From: Bacilli bacterium
GTDB lineage: Bacteria; Bacillota; Bacilli; Alicyclobacillales; SLC66
DNA length: 41,161 nt
NCBI GenBank assembly: GCA_013044175.1
Contig: JABEUY010000043.1
Location: 1 to 41,161, forward strand
Direction of reading: 5' to 3'
Both the position numbers and the translations under genes were made by a program. Shown here piece by piece: positions 41,087 to 41,161 of this stretch. Under the pieces are notes generated by a model. It made no database searches, was not told the origin of the DNA, and saw only the letters and a program-made list of their open reading frames with translations. Positions within the stretch are counted from its first letter, which is position 1. Each line of letters opens with the position of its first letter.

Positions 41087-41161
41087 TCACAATAAATACA
41101 AGGATTTATGGGGTTTTATGTCGAATCTGTATGCATGGGTTTTCAAGGGGTAGCCGGTTAA

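Overview
The window is a near-origin chromosomal segment of an endospore-forming Firmicute (Bacillales-like, moderate GC). Read from right to left it follows the classic Bacillus subtilis order: metG, tatD, rnmV, rsmA, veg, ispE, purR, ridA, spoVG, glmU, prs, pth, fin, mfd, spoVT, yabM, mazG/yabN, rqcP/yabO, yabP, yabQ, divIC, yabR, spoIIE, yabS, yabT, tilS, hpt, ftsH, coaX, hslO, cysK, folP, folK, yazB, dus. Every gene but one is on the minus strand. The exception is a dCMP-deaminase-like gene divergent from spoIIE. HU between mazG and rqcP, a PrsA-like lipoprotein after mfd and an inserted cyanophycin gene pair differ from B. subtilis. A lineage near Alicyclobacillaceae is a guess, not a demonstration.

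Layout, right to left. 41161-40541: C-terminal half of an MFS transporter whose reading frame breaks off. 40489-36280: metG, tatD, rnmV, rsmA (tRNA charging, a TatD nuclease, 5S rRNA and 16S rRNA maturation). 36234-35795: veg with two tandem near-consensus sigma-A promoters and a strong terminator. 35710-32220: cyanophycinase cphB and cyanophycin synthetase cphA, which occupy the place where B. subtilis has sspF and its neighbours. 32165-27063: ispE, purR (own promoter), ridA, spoVG (near-perfect sigma-H promoter), glmU, prs. 27038-21036: pth, fin, mfd, prsA-like, spoVT. 20882-15447: yabM flippase, mazG, HU, rqcP, yabP, yabQ, divIC, yabR. 15275-14627: a tiny membrane protein and the dCMP deaminase, sharing a bidirectional terminator. 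14465-12251: spoIIE, broken by a one-base frameshift. 12189-9220: VWA protein YabS, Hanks kinase YabT and a two-gene ThrE-type exporter. 9245-56: tilS, hpt, ftsH, coaX, hslO, cysK, folP, folK, XRE regulator, dus. A perfect sigma-A promoter at the left edge fires out of the window.

The genes combine housekeeping (translation quality control, nucleotide salvage, folate, CoA and cysteine synthesis, cell-wall precursor UDP-GlcNAc) with sporulation functions (SpoIIE, Fin, SpoVT, SpoVG, YabP/YabQ, YabT). Overlapping starts and stops (TGATG, ATGA, TTGA) are frequent and imply translational coupling. Non-ATG starts (GTG, TTG and one probable CTG) are common and several are decided by the Shine-Dalgarno position.

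The most interesting points are the cphBA pair inside the sporulation cluster, the frameshifted and internally shortened spoIIE, and strong over-representation of the palindrome CGATCG and its extension GCGATCGC. I found no rRNA, tRNA, CRISPR array or complete insertion sequence. No gene-free stretch exceeds 300 bases. The longest gaps (about 140-170 bases at 14466-14626, 15276-15446, 21579-21724, 29427-29587 and 36142-36279) hold the promoters, terminators and inverted repeats listed, apart from 29427-29587, where I see only weak hairpins.
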